From assembly GCF_007004735.1 (NCBI RefSeq), contig NZ_SSNL01000003.1, positions 372,001 to 436,000 of the forward strand: a stretch of 64,000 nucleotides of DNA, given 5' to 3'. Below the pieces are notes generated by a model. That model made no database searches and was not told the DNA's origin. It was given only the letters and a program-made list of their open reading frames with translations. This DNA is from Salinigranum halophilum. Its GTDB lineage: Archaea; Halobacteriota; Halobacteria; Halobacteriales; Haloferacaceae. A program made the translations under genes and the position numbers. This document shows, piece by piece, positions 6,116-13,867 of this stretch (position 1 is the first letter of the stretch; every line of letters begins with the position of its first letter).

Positions 6116-6781
6116 CTACACTTTGTAGAGTCCCTCGCGTTCGAGTGCCCGGTTTATCGACCGTCTCGACGTGTTTAGTCGGGCTGCCGCCTTTCGTTTC
6201 GACAGCTCACCGGATTCGACCGCTTCGAGAACAGCCACCACGTTGAGATAGTCGTCACCTTCGACGAGAATCCCGTCGTCCTTCTCGAAGCCGAGTGGTG
6301 CGGGACCGTGGGCGTAGTCGTCGTTGGCTGCTCGGCGGGCGGCGATGCCCTCCTTCGTGTTCATCTGCTTGACTCGTGCTTCCCACTCGGCGAACGCACC
6401 CAGCATTTGCATCTGGAGTCGACTCATCGGGCTGTCTTTCTCGTCGCCGAACGAGAGGCCGTCGCGGACGAAGTGTATCGACGTGTCGTGAGCGGTGACG
6501 CGCTCGACTGTCGAGAGCAGGTCCTGTTGCGAGCGGGCCATGCGGCTGATCTCGTGGCAGACGACGGCGACCACCTCGTCGGCCTCGACAGCTTCCATCA
6601 GTCGGCGGTAGCCGTCGCGCTTGGTGTTCGTGCCGGTACTCTTGTCGCGGTACGTGGTGATCTCCGAGAGGTCGGCCCCCAGTTCGTTCTGCGCGTACTC
6701 GCTGGTGCTGGTCAACTGGCGGTCGAGAGACTGGTCGGCAGTCGACACCCGGACGTAACACGCGATGCACGCCTCACTCAT
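6116..6781 (-). CDS. Serine recombinase (resolvase/invertase family)
   Basis: A 221-aa site-specific recombinase. The N-terminal catalytic domain shows CYVRVSTADQSLDRQ with nucleophile S13, then the conserved VVCHEISRMARSQQDLL and GAFAEWEARVKQMNTKEG segments. The C-terminus (from about 185) is a helix-turn-helix (LSKRKAAARLNTSRRSINRALERE). Small enzymes of this type are frequent in haloarchaeal plasmids and viruses, acting as resolvases or invertases. The ATG at 6781 overlaps the stop of the upstream zinc-finger gene. No obvious invertible segment was found, so multimer resolution is the simpler guess. Confidence 0.88.
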   Translation of the reverse strand: MSEACIACYVRVSTADQSLDRQLTSTSEYAQNELGADLSEITTYRDKSTGTNTKRDGYRRLMEAVEADEVVAVVCHEISRMARSQQDLLSTVERVTAHDTSIHFVRDGLSFGDEKDSPMSRLQMQMLGAFAEWEARVKQMNTKEGIAARRAANDDYAHGPAPLGFEKDDGILVEGDDYLNVVAVLEAVESGELSKRKAAARLNTSRRSINRALEREGLYKV

Positions 6782-7055
6782 GATCGGTGTGCTCCTCGTA
6801 GAAGTGGTCAAGCAGCGCGGCGACGAGTTCGCTTTGACGCTCACGGACGAGTTCGGTCCCACAGGTGTTGCACTCGTGCGCGTGGCGGTCACGCGAGGAA
6901 CCGTCGATGGGTTCGGGGATTCGACCCAGGCTGTCGGCGAGGAACTGGACAGTAGCGACGTCGGCCTCGACGGCGTGGGGGCCACAGAGATCGCCATCGG
7001 CGAGTTGGTACAGCGCAGCCCGTCCGCACTCCTCGCGCTCGCACTCGACTTCCAT
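6774..7055 (-). CDS. Double zinc-finger protein (93 aa)
   Basis: Two potential zinc sites: C5/C10/C24/H27 near the N-terminus and a Cys2His2 finger C62-x2-C65...H84-x4-H89 near the C-terminus. No membrane segment. It is the middle gene of the 7258-6116 operon, overlapping both neighbours, and is co-translated with the serine recombinase, so it may assist or regulate recombination. The family is not recognised. Confidence 0.7.
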   Translation of the reverse strand: MEVECEREECGRAALYQLADGDLCGPHAVEADVATVQFLADSLGRIPEPIDGSSRDRHAHECNTCGTELVRERQSELVAALLDHFYEEHTDHE

Positions 7056-7258
7056 CAGACGCCCTCCGGCGCTTCGTGTCGAGTGATACGCCGGGCGACA
7101 GAGTGGGCTGGTCCCATCTCGGCGGCCTCGATGAACGCCTCGGCTATGTCGGTCGTCGTGTGAACGACGGTGCTCGTCGCCTCGTCAACGACGTAGTACG
7201 TCGGACTGTCTCGCTCGGAGTCCGCATGGTTAGTGCGGGTGGTACAGGGTGGAGTCAT
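7055..7258 (-). CDS. Small protein of unknown function (67 aa)
   Basis: The chosen ATG at 7258 lies 28 bp downstream of a clear TATA box, giving a nearly leaderless mRNA. The first 15 codons overlap a copy of the TGGTACAGGGT motif and look poorly protein-like, so the true start could be further in. The rest (YYVVDEATSTVVHTTTDIAE...) resembles a small alpha/beta domain. First gene of the recombinase operon. Function unknown. Confidence 0.55.
   Translation of the reverse strand: MTPPCTTRTNHADSERDSPTYYVVDEATSTVVHTTTDIAEAFIEAAEMGPAHSVARRITRHEAPEGV
7240..7250 (-). repeat. Copy 3 of the recurrent TGGTACAGGGT motif
   Basis: An exact copy at the very start of the 7258 gene, about 35-50 bp downstream of its TATA box. 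It shares the GGTTAG...GCGG flank with copy 1 although the reading frames differ, so the conservation is at DNA or RNA level. Confidence 0.55.
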
Positions 7259-7285
7259 CGTCCGTATTCGCGCAGGGGGATAGCC

Positions 7286-7293
7286 TATATAAA
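7286..7293 (-). promoter_or_regulatory. TATA box of the recombinase operon
   Basis: On the minus strand this reads TTTATATA, a near-ideal haloarchaeal box A. It lies about 28 bp upstream of the ATG at 7258, predicting a transcript with a leader of only a few bases. Confidence 0.7.
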
Positions 7294-7303
7294 GAAAACA
7301 CAA

Positions 7304-7322
7304 CTCGCACACCCTGTGCGAG
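7304..7322. promoter_or_regulatory. Perfect 8-3-8 palindrome, candidate operator
   Basis: CTCGCACACCCTGTGCGAG has 8-bp perfect arms around a 3-bp centre. It sits 11 bp upstream of the TATA box of the recombinase operon and between two divergent transcription units, a typical position for a dimeric activator or repressor site. Confidence 0.6.
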
Positions 7323-7381
7323 AACGAACGTTACTGCACAGGGAACAATGATTGGGACGTCTTGTTATCAACAAAGCGGCT

Positions 7382-7413
7382 TTACTGGACCATTTCTGTG
7401 GACTTACTGGACC
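7382..7413 (+). promoter_or_regulatory. Direct repeat upstream of the zinc-ribbon cluster
   Basis: TTACTGGACC occurs at 7382-7391 and 7404-7413, 22 bp apart (two helical turns). The pair lies 60-90 bp upstream of the first zinc-ribbon start and just upstream of a candidate box A (CTTATT, about 7438-7443), so it may bind a regulator of this cassette. Confidence 0.5.
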
Positions 7414-7471
7414 GGCTGCTATGTGGTCTCGAAAACACTTATTGTGGGGAAATAGTTACTTTGGGTTGTAC

Positions 7472-7570
7472 ATGCCTATTTGTCCTCGATGTAAGAACGA
7501 TGCAGCGATGAGCACGCTTAAGAAATCGAAGACTGGGAAAGTCTGCGACGAATGTGGACGGGAGTTTTAA
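7472..7570 (+). CDS. Zinc-ribbon micro-protein 1 (32 aa)
   Basis: A complete 32-aa protein with pattern MP-I-CPRCK...VCDECGREF: C4/C7 and C25/C28 can hold one zinc ion. It is the first of four tandem paralogues. The linker is basic (LKKSKTGK), unlike the acidic linkers of the others. Small CPxCG-type zinc-finger proteins are known in haloarchaea such as Haloferax volcanii, where some affect motility or biofilm. A tandem set of four is unusual. The next gene starts 4 bp after this stop. Confidence 0.8.
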   Translation: MPICPRCKNDAAMSTLKKSKTGKVCDECGREF

Positions 7571-7574
7571 TTCC

Positions 7575-7685
7575 ATGCCTCTGTGTCCGCAGTGCAAAGA
7601 GGGAGCAATGATGACCACTGAGGCCCTCGCAGATGGAGAAAAGAGAGAAACCAAAATCTGTGATGAATGTGGAAACAAATTCTAA
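7575..7685 (+). CDS. Zinc-ribbon micro-protein 2 (36 aa)
   Basis: Second tandem paralogue: MPLCPQCK at the start and ICDECGNKF at the end, with a linker four residues longer than its siblings (ALADGEKRETK). The Cys ligands are all kept although linker sequences have diverged strongly. Only 2 bp separate its stop from the next ATG, so the four genes are surely on one transcript. Confidence 0.8.
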   Translation: MPLCPQCKEGAMMTTEALADGEKRETKICDECGNKF

Positions 7686-7687
7686 CC

Positions 7688-7786
7688 ATGCCACTTTGCC
7701 CAGAATGTAAGGGAGGCGTTGAGATTCATACCACCGTTGACAGTGACAAGGTGCGAACTTGCGATGAGTGCGGGAAACGGTTCTAA
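7688..7786 (+). CDS. Zinc-ribbon micro-protein 3 (32 aa)
   Basis: Third tandem paralogue, starting MPLCPECKGG and ending TCDECGKRF. Both CxxC pairs are intact and the linker is beta-prone (VEIHTTVDSDKV). It is more similar to paralogue 4 in length and spacing. Function unknown; zinc binding is inferred from the motif. Confidence 0.8.
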   Translation: MPLCPECKGGVEIHTTVDSDKVRTCDECGKRF

Positions 7787-7791
7787 TACAC

Positions 7792-7890
7792 ATGCCACTT
7801 TGCCCGAGATGTAAGTCCGACACGGAGACACACATGACAGTAAATATTGAGGAACCATCTATTTGCGATGAGTGTGGTAAGAAATTCTGA
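7792..7890 (+). CDS. Zinc-ribbon micro-protein 4 (32 aa)
   Basis: Fourth tandem paralogue, starting MPLCPRCKSD and ending ICDECGKKF. Its TGA overlaps by one base the ATG of the following membrane-protein gene, so ribosomes finishing this gene can restart on that one. This coupling ties the zinc-ribbon set to the membrane protein. Confidence 0.8.
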   Translation: MPLCPRCKSDTETHMTVNIEEPSICDECGKKF

Positions 7891-8417
7891 TGACAGGCCC
7901 CGATGGGAATAACGAACAGAACGATCCTAATGCCGACGTAGACCTTTCCCAACTGGCACTTGATGAGATACGACTTCGGTATCAAGAGGAGTCCGACCGG
8001 AGGACGGCAGTGGAGGCCAAGATTGGAACGGTCCTAACAGTTGACGCAATCATCGTTTCAATTATCGGTATATTTTCAAATCTCACACTCCTGCTTTTGG
8101 GAGCGATGGGTGTTGCTATCTTCTCTGTAATTAATGGAATTTTAGCCCTCAGACTGAGAGATTACCATACCCCAGGGAAAGATGAAGACGATTACTTACA
8201 GTACATCGATAATCCACCAGAACAGATTCGGCGTGAACTAGTCAAGTCTTACCTCACATCTATCGTAGGAAATGAGGAGACAGATGACCCAGAGTTATTT
8301 TTCAAAGGAAACCGGACCAAGAACGACGAGAAGTACAAGAAGTTGAATCAGTGTCTGAGACTAACAGGACTTTCTCTATTTTTAGTTCTGCTTCACTCTA
8401 TTCTATCGATCTGCTAA
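7890..8417 (+). CDS. Three-TM membrane protein, possible effector
   Basis: A 175-aa protein with an acidic cytoplasmic N-terminus, an amphipathic helix leading into TM1 (GTVLTVDAIIVSIIGIF, about 50-66), TM2 (LLLLGAMGVAIFSVINGILAL, about 70-92), a charged soluble segment of about 60 aa, and TM3 at the C-terminus. The ERRTAVEAKIGTVLTVDA pattern before TM1 resembles that before the membrane helices of small TM effectors in antiviral signalling systems (PycTM- or SLATT-like). This is a resemblance only; no cyclase gene is nearby. It is co-translated with the zinc-ribbon quartet and followed by a restriction enzyme. Confidence 0.75.
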   Translation: MTGPDGNNEQNDPNADVDLSQLALDEIRLRYQEESDRRTAVEAKIGTVLTVDAIIVSIIGIFSNLTLLLLGAMGVAIFSVINGILALRLRDYHTPGKDEDDYLQYIDNPPEQIRRELVKSYLTSIVGNEETDDPELFFKGNRTKNDEKYKKLNQCLRLTGLSLFLVLLHSILSIC

Positions 8418-8516
8418 TTAGAAATTGCAAGAAAGAGCGGATCTTCGACTCATTTATCTCATTTATCATAATGACCCACAACTTCTTGAAGACGGCAAAT
8501 AGGAATACGATAACAG

Positions 8517-11500
8517 ATGAGTCAGGCGACGCTCGGGCCGACGCCCTACAACAATTCGAATCTTTTCTCCGGCTATTACCTCGAAGAACGAGTTGACGAT
8601 CTCGACACCTGGGACTGCGACGAAGAGGCAGAAGTGGCGTTCGAGGAACTCCAACGAATCTGGGAACTGGAATTCGAACTCGTAGAGTCGTACAAGGAAG
8701 ACGAGTTGCTCAGTTCGTGGATCGATGAGGTCCTCGACGTTCTCGGTTTCGGTACCCTGGCGGAAACGACTTTACCCGAGAAGGGTGGCTACAATGACCG
8801 TCTGCTCTTCGAGTCCGACGAGGTTCGCCGCGATGCGAGTCTCCGAAAGCGTGACGGGGAAGTCGAGGCGATGTACGGGCTTGCCTCTGCGGTACTCGAA
8901 GCGAAGCAGTGGGGTGCTGATTTCACTAAACGATTCGCCGAGACGCGGTCGTACCGTGACGCATCCCACCAGATCAAATACTATCTTGAGCACACCCCGG
9001 AGCGACTCCAGTGGGGGATACTGACGGACGGAAAGAAGTGGCGACTGTACGGGACGAAAGACTACGCGACCGAGACGTACTACGAGGTCGACCTCCCCGA
9101 ACTGCTCATGTCGGGGGACGTTGAGAAATTCAAATATTTCTACCTCTTCTTCCGGCCCGAAGCCTTCCGTGAAGTCTCTGGCACTTCCTTCCTCGAAACC
9201 GTCTGGAACGAATCCGAGACGGCCGCACAGGAACTCGGGGAGGACCTTCAGGACAACGTCTTCACTGCCCTTCGGGTGCTCGGTGAGGGGTTCATCGAAA
9301 CCAACGATCTCTCTATCGACCCCGACGACGCCGAAGCCCGTGAGGAACTGAAAGAGCAGTCGCTCGTCCTCCTCTACCGGCTGATGTTCGTGTTGTACGG
9401 CGAATCTCGCAATCTCATCAGCCCCGACGAACCGGCCAAACAGCGAGAGTTCGAGGAGAATTTCAGCCTCGACGAACTTCGGTACGAGATTCACGACAAC
9501 ATCAGTTCGGGAGGGTCGTTCGAGGAGTACAGCGAGTACTCCACCTCGATGTGGGGGCGACTGCAGGACCTCTTCCGACTCGTCGACTCGGGCGAAGAGT
9601 CGCTGGGAGTTCCCCCATACAACGGCGGCCTGTTCGACGGCGACTCACACTCGTTCCTCGAACGGAACGAGGTGTCCGACCGGTACATCGCCGAGGTGGT
9701 GTACCGACTCGGAACGACGCGAGCGGACGACGGTGATGGGTTCGTGCTTGCGGACTACGCCGACCTCGACACTCGGCACCTGGGGACGATCTATGAGGGA
9801 CTCCTCGAACACGAGTTCCGAATCGCACCCGAACAGTACGCCGCTGTCGCCGAGGACGGTAGACAGGTGTGGAAGCCCGCGACAGAGGTGAGTGTCGCCG
9901 AGGCTGTCGAGACAGTCGAGCGAGGAGAGTTGTACGTCGTCAACGACGATGGCGAGCGGAAGGCCACGGGTGCGTACTACACACCCGACTACGTGGTGGC
10001 GTACATCGTCGAGGAGACAATCGACCCCCTGCTGGCCGATATCAAGGAAGAGCTACAGGCGGATGGCCTGGAGCCGAGTGACCGCGAGTACTTCGCTCGA
10101 TTCTGGCAGTCCGTGCTGGACCTCACGGTACTCGATCCTGCGATGGGCTCGGGCCACTTCCTCACGAAGGCGACCGGCTATCTGACCGAGCGGGTGATGG
10201 AGGTCGTCCGCGAACAGGAGATCCAGAGCTACGACGAGCAGGACCTGCGGCGACAGATCGCCAAAGAGTGCATCTACGGCGTCGACGTGAACGGAATGGC
10301 CGTCGAACTGGCGAAGCTCTCGATGTGGCTGGAGACGCTTGCGGCCGACAAACCGCTCGCGTTCCTCGACCACCACCTCAAGGCCGGTAACTCGCTCGTT
10401 GGTTCGGACATCACGGAGGTCCTCTCTGACGATGCCGACGAGGAGGGTGGACAACTCACTCTCATGCAGGCTGCTGCGCGAGTTCGTCGTCGGACTCTCG
10501 AACACGTGATGGAACTGATGCAGGATCTCCTCGCCATCGATAACGAGCGACTGGAAGACATCAAGTCGATGGAGGAGCTGTACGACGAGATCCGTGACGA
10601 CCCGTTGTATGGGCGGCTCTTCGAGTTAGCGAACGTTCACACGGCGGAGCGGTTTGGGTTGGACGTGCCTGAGGGTGTGTACGAGGAAATGGCTGGCGCG
10701 ATTGAGGACGGTGATGAGTGGGCCGAAATTCGTGAACGGGACTGGTTCGCCTCGGCGCAGGCAACGGCTGGTGAGGAGGATTTCTTCCATTGGGAGCTTG
10801 AGTACCCGGAGGTGTTCTTCGGGAGCGAGGGTAAGAGACGTGAAGACGCCGGATTTGATGCAGTCATTGGAAACCCCCCTTACGTACGTATCTATGGAGA
10901 CACACTCCCCGAGGACTACGTCGAATATCTTAGAGAGGTTTACGAAACCGCTCACATGAAATTTGATTTGTATGTCGTATTCACCCAACTAGGGATTGAG
11001 TTAGCCCAAGATGGTGGCACATTCTCGTATATCATCCCGGACAAATTCACTAGCACCCCGTATGGAGAGCCTCTGCGGAATTTGATTTTGGAAGAGACAG
11101 AGATTCTGTCGATTTTGGACCTTCGAGAGCGAGAGGTATTCGATGGAGTGACTGTCTCCAACCTCATCCCCGTGTTGCGACGCAGCAGTGCAGCCAGAGA
11201 TTCGGTGGAGATTCGCAACCTAGACGGCATTGACACTATCGAAACAACCCAACTGAGTCTTGAAGCGATTGTCGGTGATGAAGACAATTCGTTCCGTCTC
11301 GGCCGCTCTGTAGAGGATTTCAAACTCACCGAGAGTATCCGAGACCAGTCGATTCGGTTTGATTCTATTTTTTATACAAACTGGGGACTCAGAACCGGAA
11401 CGAAAGAAAAAACGGAGCGATTCGTCGTCGAGGAATCTTCGGATCCTAGAGCAAAGCCGATGATTCGTGGGAAGGATATCATTGAGCGATACCAACTACG

Positions 11501-12650
11501 ATCTCCTCAAGAGTACATCATCTATGAAAAGCCAGAGTTGTACAACCCGATGTTTGAGGAATTGTTTGAAAGTGACAAGATCGTCTTTCGAAAAATTAGT
11601 GGAAGGGGATTGATGGCTGTGGCCGACGAGAGTGGATACTACTGCTTCTCCACACTCATCCCCTGTGTGAACATTCGACATGTTGCGAATGTTTCTCGCT
11701 CAGGGATTCCCGAGGTCACGGAGGAGTCGAAGTCGTATCAGGACATGTACTACCCGCTCGCGGTGGTAAATTCGACGTTGATGGAGTGGTTCTACGGTGT
11801 CAATTTGTCTGATGATCTGAGCGTCGTGCCGGGTCATATTAACGAACTACCGATTCCAGCAATCGAGGACATAAACTCGGAGGTGGATGAAGAGGAGTAT
11901 GAGACAAGACTTGATGTGGTGATGGCTGGGGTTCGTGACGAATCGGAACTCGATACGGCGATGGAGGCGGTTCACGGATTACATTCAGATCGAATCTATC
12001 ACGACCTTCTCGCAGATCTTGGTCGGGAAATGATGGATATGAATACCAAACATATTGAACTCAATCTCTCACTGCTTGACTATCTTGGAACATATGACGA
12101 GGGACCGACTCTGGTTGATGTAGGATTCACCCAGCCCCCACCGAACGCTGCGGAGTCGGTTCTCCAAGAAACAACTAAAGAGAAACCAAATCTTCGGATC
12201 GGTCGGGCTGAAGTACATCGTGAATCAAAATCAACCGTTGAAATCGAACTCACTGCGCGGTACAAGCCCGATGATGACACGGTCGACACAGACCAGTGGG
12301 GATACACCGAAACTGAGCTCCTCCCCGCATTACGAATCACCGACCTCTCGGCTACCGAGGCTGAGTTAATTGAAGCGTTCGTCCCGGTCGCCGTCGACGA
12401 AGCTGGTGGGTTCGCCAACTTCCGTGAAACAGCAACGAAAACAAATTCGCTCATTGACCGGCTTCGCAAGCTCACACTTCCGCAAATCAGTAGTGTTCAG
12501 GACGGCTTGGAGAGTTACACAAAAACACGAGAGCGTGCCGACGAACTGGAGTCAAGGATCGAACGTACAGACGACCTAATTGACGAGATTGTCTACGAAC
12601 TGTACGGGCTGTCCGAGCAAGATATTAGGACCATAGAAGCGGCTATTTAG
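8517..12650 (+). CDS. Type IIG restriction-modification enzyme (Eco57I-like, single chain)
   Basis: A 1,377-aa protein joining nuclease, methyltransferase and specificity parts. The N-terminal PD-(D/E)xK-type site is visible as NDRLLF (D94) and EAKQW (E128, K130). The conserved GAYYTP stretch precedes SAM-binding motif I, DPAMGSGHF (540-548). The amino-methyltransferase motif NPPY is at 786-789. The remainder should hold target recognition and helical linker regions. It would methylate host adenines and cut unmodified DNA, so it could exclude rival phages. No separate methylase or specificity gene is present. GC drops sharply from about 10,850, near NPPY, to the end. BREX PglX is an alternative, but it lacks the nuclease-like N-terminus and no BREX partners occur here. 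Confidence 0.88.
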   Translation: MSQATLGPTPYNNSNLFSGYYLEERVDDLDTWDCDEEAEVAFEELQRIWELEFELVESYKEDELLSSWIDEVLDVLGFGTLAETTLPEKGGYNDRLLFESDEVRRDASLRKRDGEVEAMYGLASAVLEAKQWGADFTKRFAETRSYRDASHQIKYYLEHTPERLQWGILTDGKKWRLYGTKDYATETYYEVDLPELLMSGDVEKFKYFYLFFRPEAFREVSGTSFLETVWNESETAAQELGEDLQDNVFTALRVLGEGFIETNDLSIDPDDAEAREELKEQSLVLLYRLMFVLYGESRNLISPDEPAKQREFEENFSLDELRYEIHDNISSGGSFEEYSEYSTSMWGRLQDLFRLVDSGEESLGVPPYNGGLFDGDSHSFLERNEVSDRYIAEVVYRLGTTRADDGDGFVLADYADLDTRHLGTIYEGLLEHEFRIAPEQYAAVAEDGRQVWKPATEVSVAEAVETVERGELYVVNDDGERKATGAYYTPDYVVAYIVEETIDPLLADIKEELQADGLEPSDREYFARFWQSVLDLTVLDPAMGSGHFLTKATGYLTERVMEVVREQEIQSYDEQDLRRQIAKECIYGVDVNGMAVELAKLSMWLETLAADKPLAFLDHHLKAGNSLVGSDITEVLSDDADEEGGQLTLMQAAARVRRRTLEHVMELMQDLLAIDNERLEDIKSMEELYDEIRDDPLYGRLFELANVHTAERFGLDVPEGVYEEMAGAIEDGDEWAEIRERDWFASAQATAGEEDFFHWELEYPEVFFGSEGKRREDAGFDAVIGNPPYVRIYGDTLPEDYVEYLREVYETAHMKFDLYVVFTQLGIELAQDGGTFSYIIPDKFTSTPYGEPLRNLILEETEILSILDLREREVFDGVTVSNLIPVLRRSSAARDSVEIRNLDGIDTIETTQLSLEAIVGDEDNSFRLGRSVEDFKLTESIRDQSIRFDSIFYTNWGLRTGTKEKTERFVVEESSDPRAKPMIRGKDIIERYQLRSPQEYIIYEKPELYNPMFEELFESDKIVFRKISGRGLMAVADESGYYCFSTLIPCVNIRHVANVSRSGIPEVTEESKSYQDMYYPLAVVNSTLMEWFYGVNLSDDLSVVPGHINELPIPAIEDINSEVDEEEYETRLDVVMAGVRDESELDTAMEAVHGLHSDRIYHDLLADLGREMMDMNTKHIELNLSLLDYLGTYDEGPTLVDVGFTQPPPNAAESVLQETTKEKPNLRIGRAEVHRESKSTVEIELTARYKPDDDTVDTDQWGYTETELLPALRITDLSATEAELIEAFVPVAVDEAGGFANFRETATKTNSLIDRLRKLTLPQISSVQDGLESYTKTRERADELESRIERTDDLIDEIVYELYGLSEQDIRTIEAAI

Positions 12651-12722
12651 GAGTGAGAGGGTACGGGGAGCAGTCACCCGACCCGTCGAAGTGCGACTCG
12701 GCTTATCGTTTGATTGAGTCTC

Positions 12723-13502
12723 TCATTCGTCGTCACCGCGCACGATTTCGGTAGCTTCCTTCATTGCGTATCCAGGCGTCTGCGCGGTCTTGGCGTTCAT
12801 GTAATCTCGACCGAGTTGGGTCAACTGATAGAGGTTCTTGCTCCCTTCTTTCTCGTCGCGGTAGACCCAGCCATGACTCGTGGCTTTCGAGAGCGTAGCC
12901 GAGACTGATTTGTAGCTGACCTCCCAGTCAGTGTCGTCCAGCATGGAGGTGATTTGTCCGAGCGTGAGGCCGCCTTGAACTTGGTGAAGAAGACCGCAGA
13001 CGTACCACTTGTTCGTATCCGGATTGAGCGGCGAGGAGATGATGTCACGGAACTCGTCGGGGCCGACTGTCTCACCTTCAGCAACTCTGTCGATGAGATC
13101 TGATTCGAGGTAGTCGCGGGCTGCTTGCCCGGTGTTCTCAGGTCGGTTGGTTACAGGTGGTTCGTTGGTAGGGCCGTCGAGATTGCCTTCAGATGGGGCG
13201 GCTGTGGCGGATGCACCACCGTCGGCAGAGAGTAGCTGGTCGGTGGTGTGTCTCTCACCTTGTGATGGGCCGCTGGGCGATGTCTCTGTGCTTTCAGGAC
13301 CCTCGGTCGTAGTTCCATCCTCGGTGCTCGTGCCGCTCTCGGTAGCTTCGTGTTGGTCCTTCAGGAATGGATTGTTGGATTCGACTTCGATTCGGATTCT
13401 CCCGATACTCGGGGTTAGCTCGATCTGGTTTAGGAGCGATTTGAGTAAGGGGATCTGTTCGCCGGTTACTTCCAGTTCTACCGTGTGCTGGTGTTCAGTC
13501 AT
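12723..13502 (-). CDS. Winged-helix protein with a disordered middle
   Basis: A 259-aa protein from the ATG at 13502. The N-terminus (VELEVTGEQIPLLKSLLNQIE...RIRIEVES) forms a small alpha/beta domain. Residues about 50-130 are a low-complexity Ser/Thr/Glu/Pro linker. The C-terminal third has a winged-helix pattern (GGLTLGQITSMLDD...VSATLSKATSHGWVYRDEKEGSKNLYQLTQLGRDY). Likely a DNA-binding regulator of the element. It overlaps the stop of the 51-aa gene upstream and converges on the restriction gene. Confidence 0.75.
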   Translation of the reverse strand: MTEHQHTVELEVTGEQIPLLKSLLNQIELTPSIGRIRIEVESNNPFLKDQHEATESGTSTEDGTTTEGPESTETSPSGPSQGERHTTDQLLSADGGASATAAPSEGNLDGPTNEPPVTNRPENTGQAARDYLESDLIDRVAEGETVGPDEFRDIISSPLNPDTNKWYVCGLLHQVQGGLTLGQITSMLDDTDWEVSYKSVSATLSKATSHGWVYRDEKEGSKNLYQLTQLGRDYMNAKTAQTPGYAMKEATEIVRGDDE

Positions 13503-13650
13503 GGTCGATTTGTTTGGCAACCCTCAGTGGGTCTGGTTGGTTTCCATGACTCGACCGCGTCGCACCTGCTCGTAGAAATGCGTCGACCTGGTCGTCGCGC
13601 AAAACTATCCGCTCACCGTTCGCGTACACGATCAGCGTTCGCTTACTCAC
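13495..13650 (-). CDS. Small protein with beta-hairpin N-terminus (51 aa)
   Basis: Read from GTG 13650 to TGA 13495, overlapping the start of the winged-helix gene by 8 bp. The N-terminus RTLIVYANGERIVLRDDQVDAFLRAG looks like a beta-hairpin plus helix, similar to small DNA-mimic or regulatory proteins, but no family is recognised. The overlapping coding arrangement supports expression with the winged-helix gene. Confidence 0.55.
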   Translation of the reverse strand: MSKRTLIVYANGERIVLRDDQVDAFLRAGATRSSHGNQPDPLRVAKQIDHD

Positions 13651-13696
13651 GGTTGACTTGTTAGGTCAACACGGTGTGGTGGTTGGCCGGTCATGG

Positions 13697-13707
13697 TGGT
13701 ACAGGGT
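13697..13707 (-). repeat. Copy 4 of the recurrent TGGTACAGGGT motif
   Basis: An exact copy about 47 bp upstream of the GTG at 13650, in the presumed leader of the 13650-12723 operon. A 15-codon frame just after it ends on that GTG, but it is too short to call. Confidence 0.55.
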
Positions 13708-13867
13708 TGGGAGTGCGTAACCGCTTCCCGAGTATCTCACATCGTACTACTGACTAAGGCTTTGTGATGATTCTATCAGAATTCAATCGGACAGATGCGA
13801 TCTCAACTAGAAATTCAGAGAACAAGCCTGCACAAGTATTAGCCACTGAAGAAACATATTCGAGGTT

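Noticed and set aside
8517-12650. BREX PglX
   Set aside because: No BrxA/B/C/L or PglZ genes nearby and the N-terminus carries a nuclease-like D...ExK, which fits type IIG.
13652-13694. 15-codon leader peptide MTGQPPHRVDLTSQP before the 51-aa gene
   Set aside because: Its stop overlaps the GTG, but at 15 codons chance is too likely; noted only in the motif entry.
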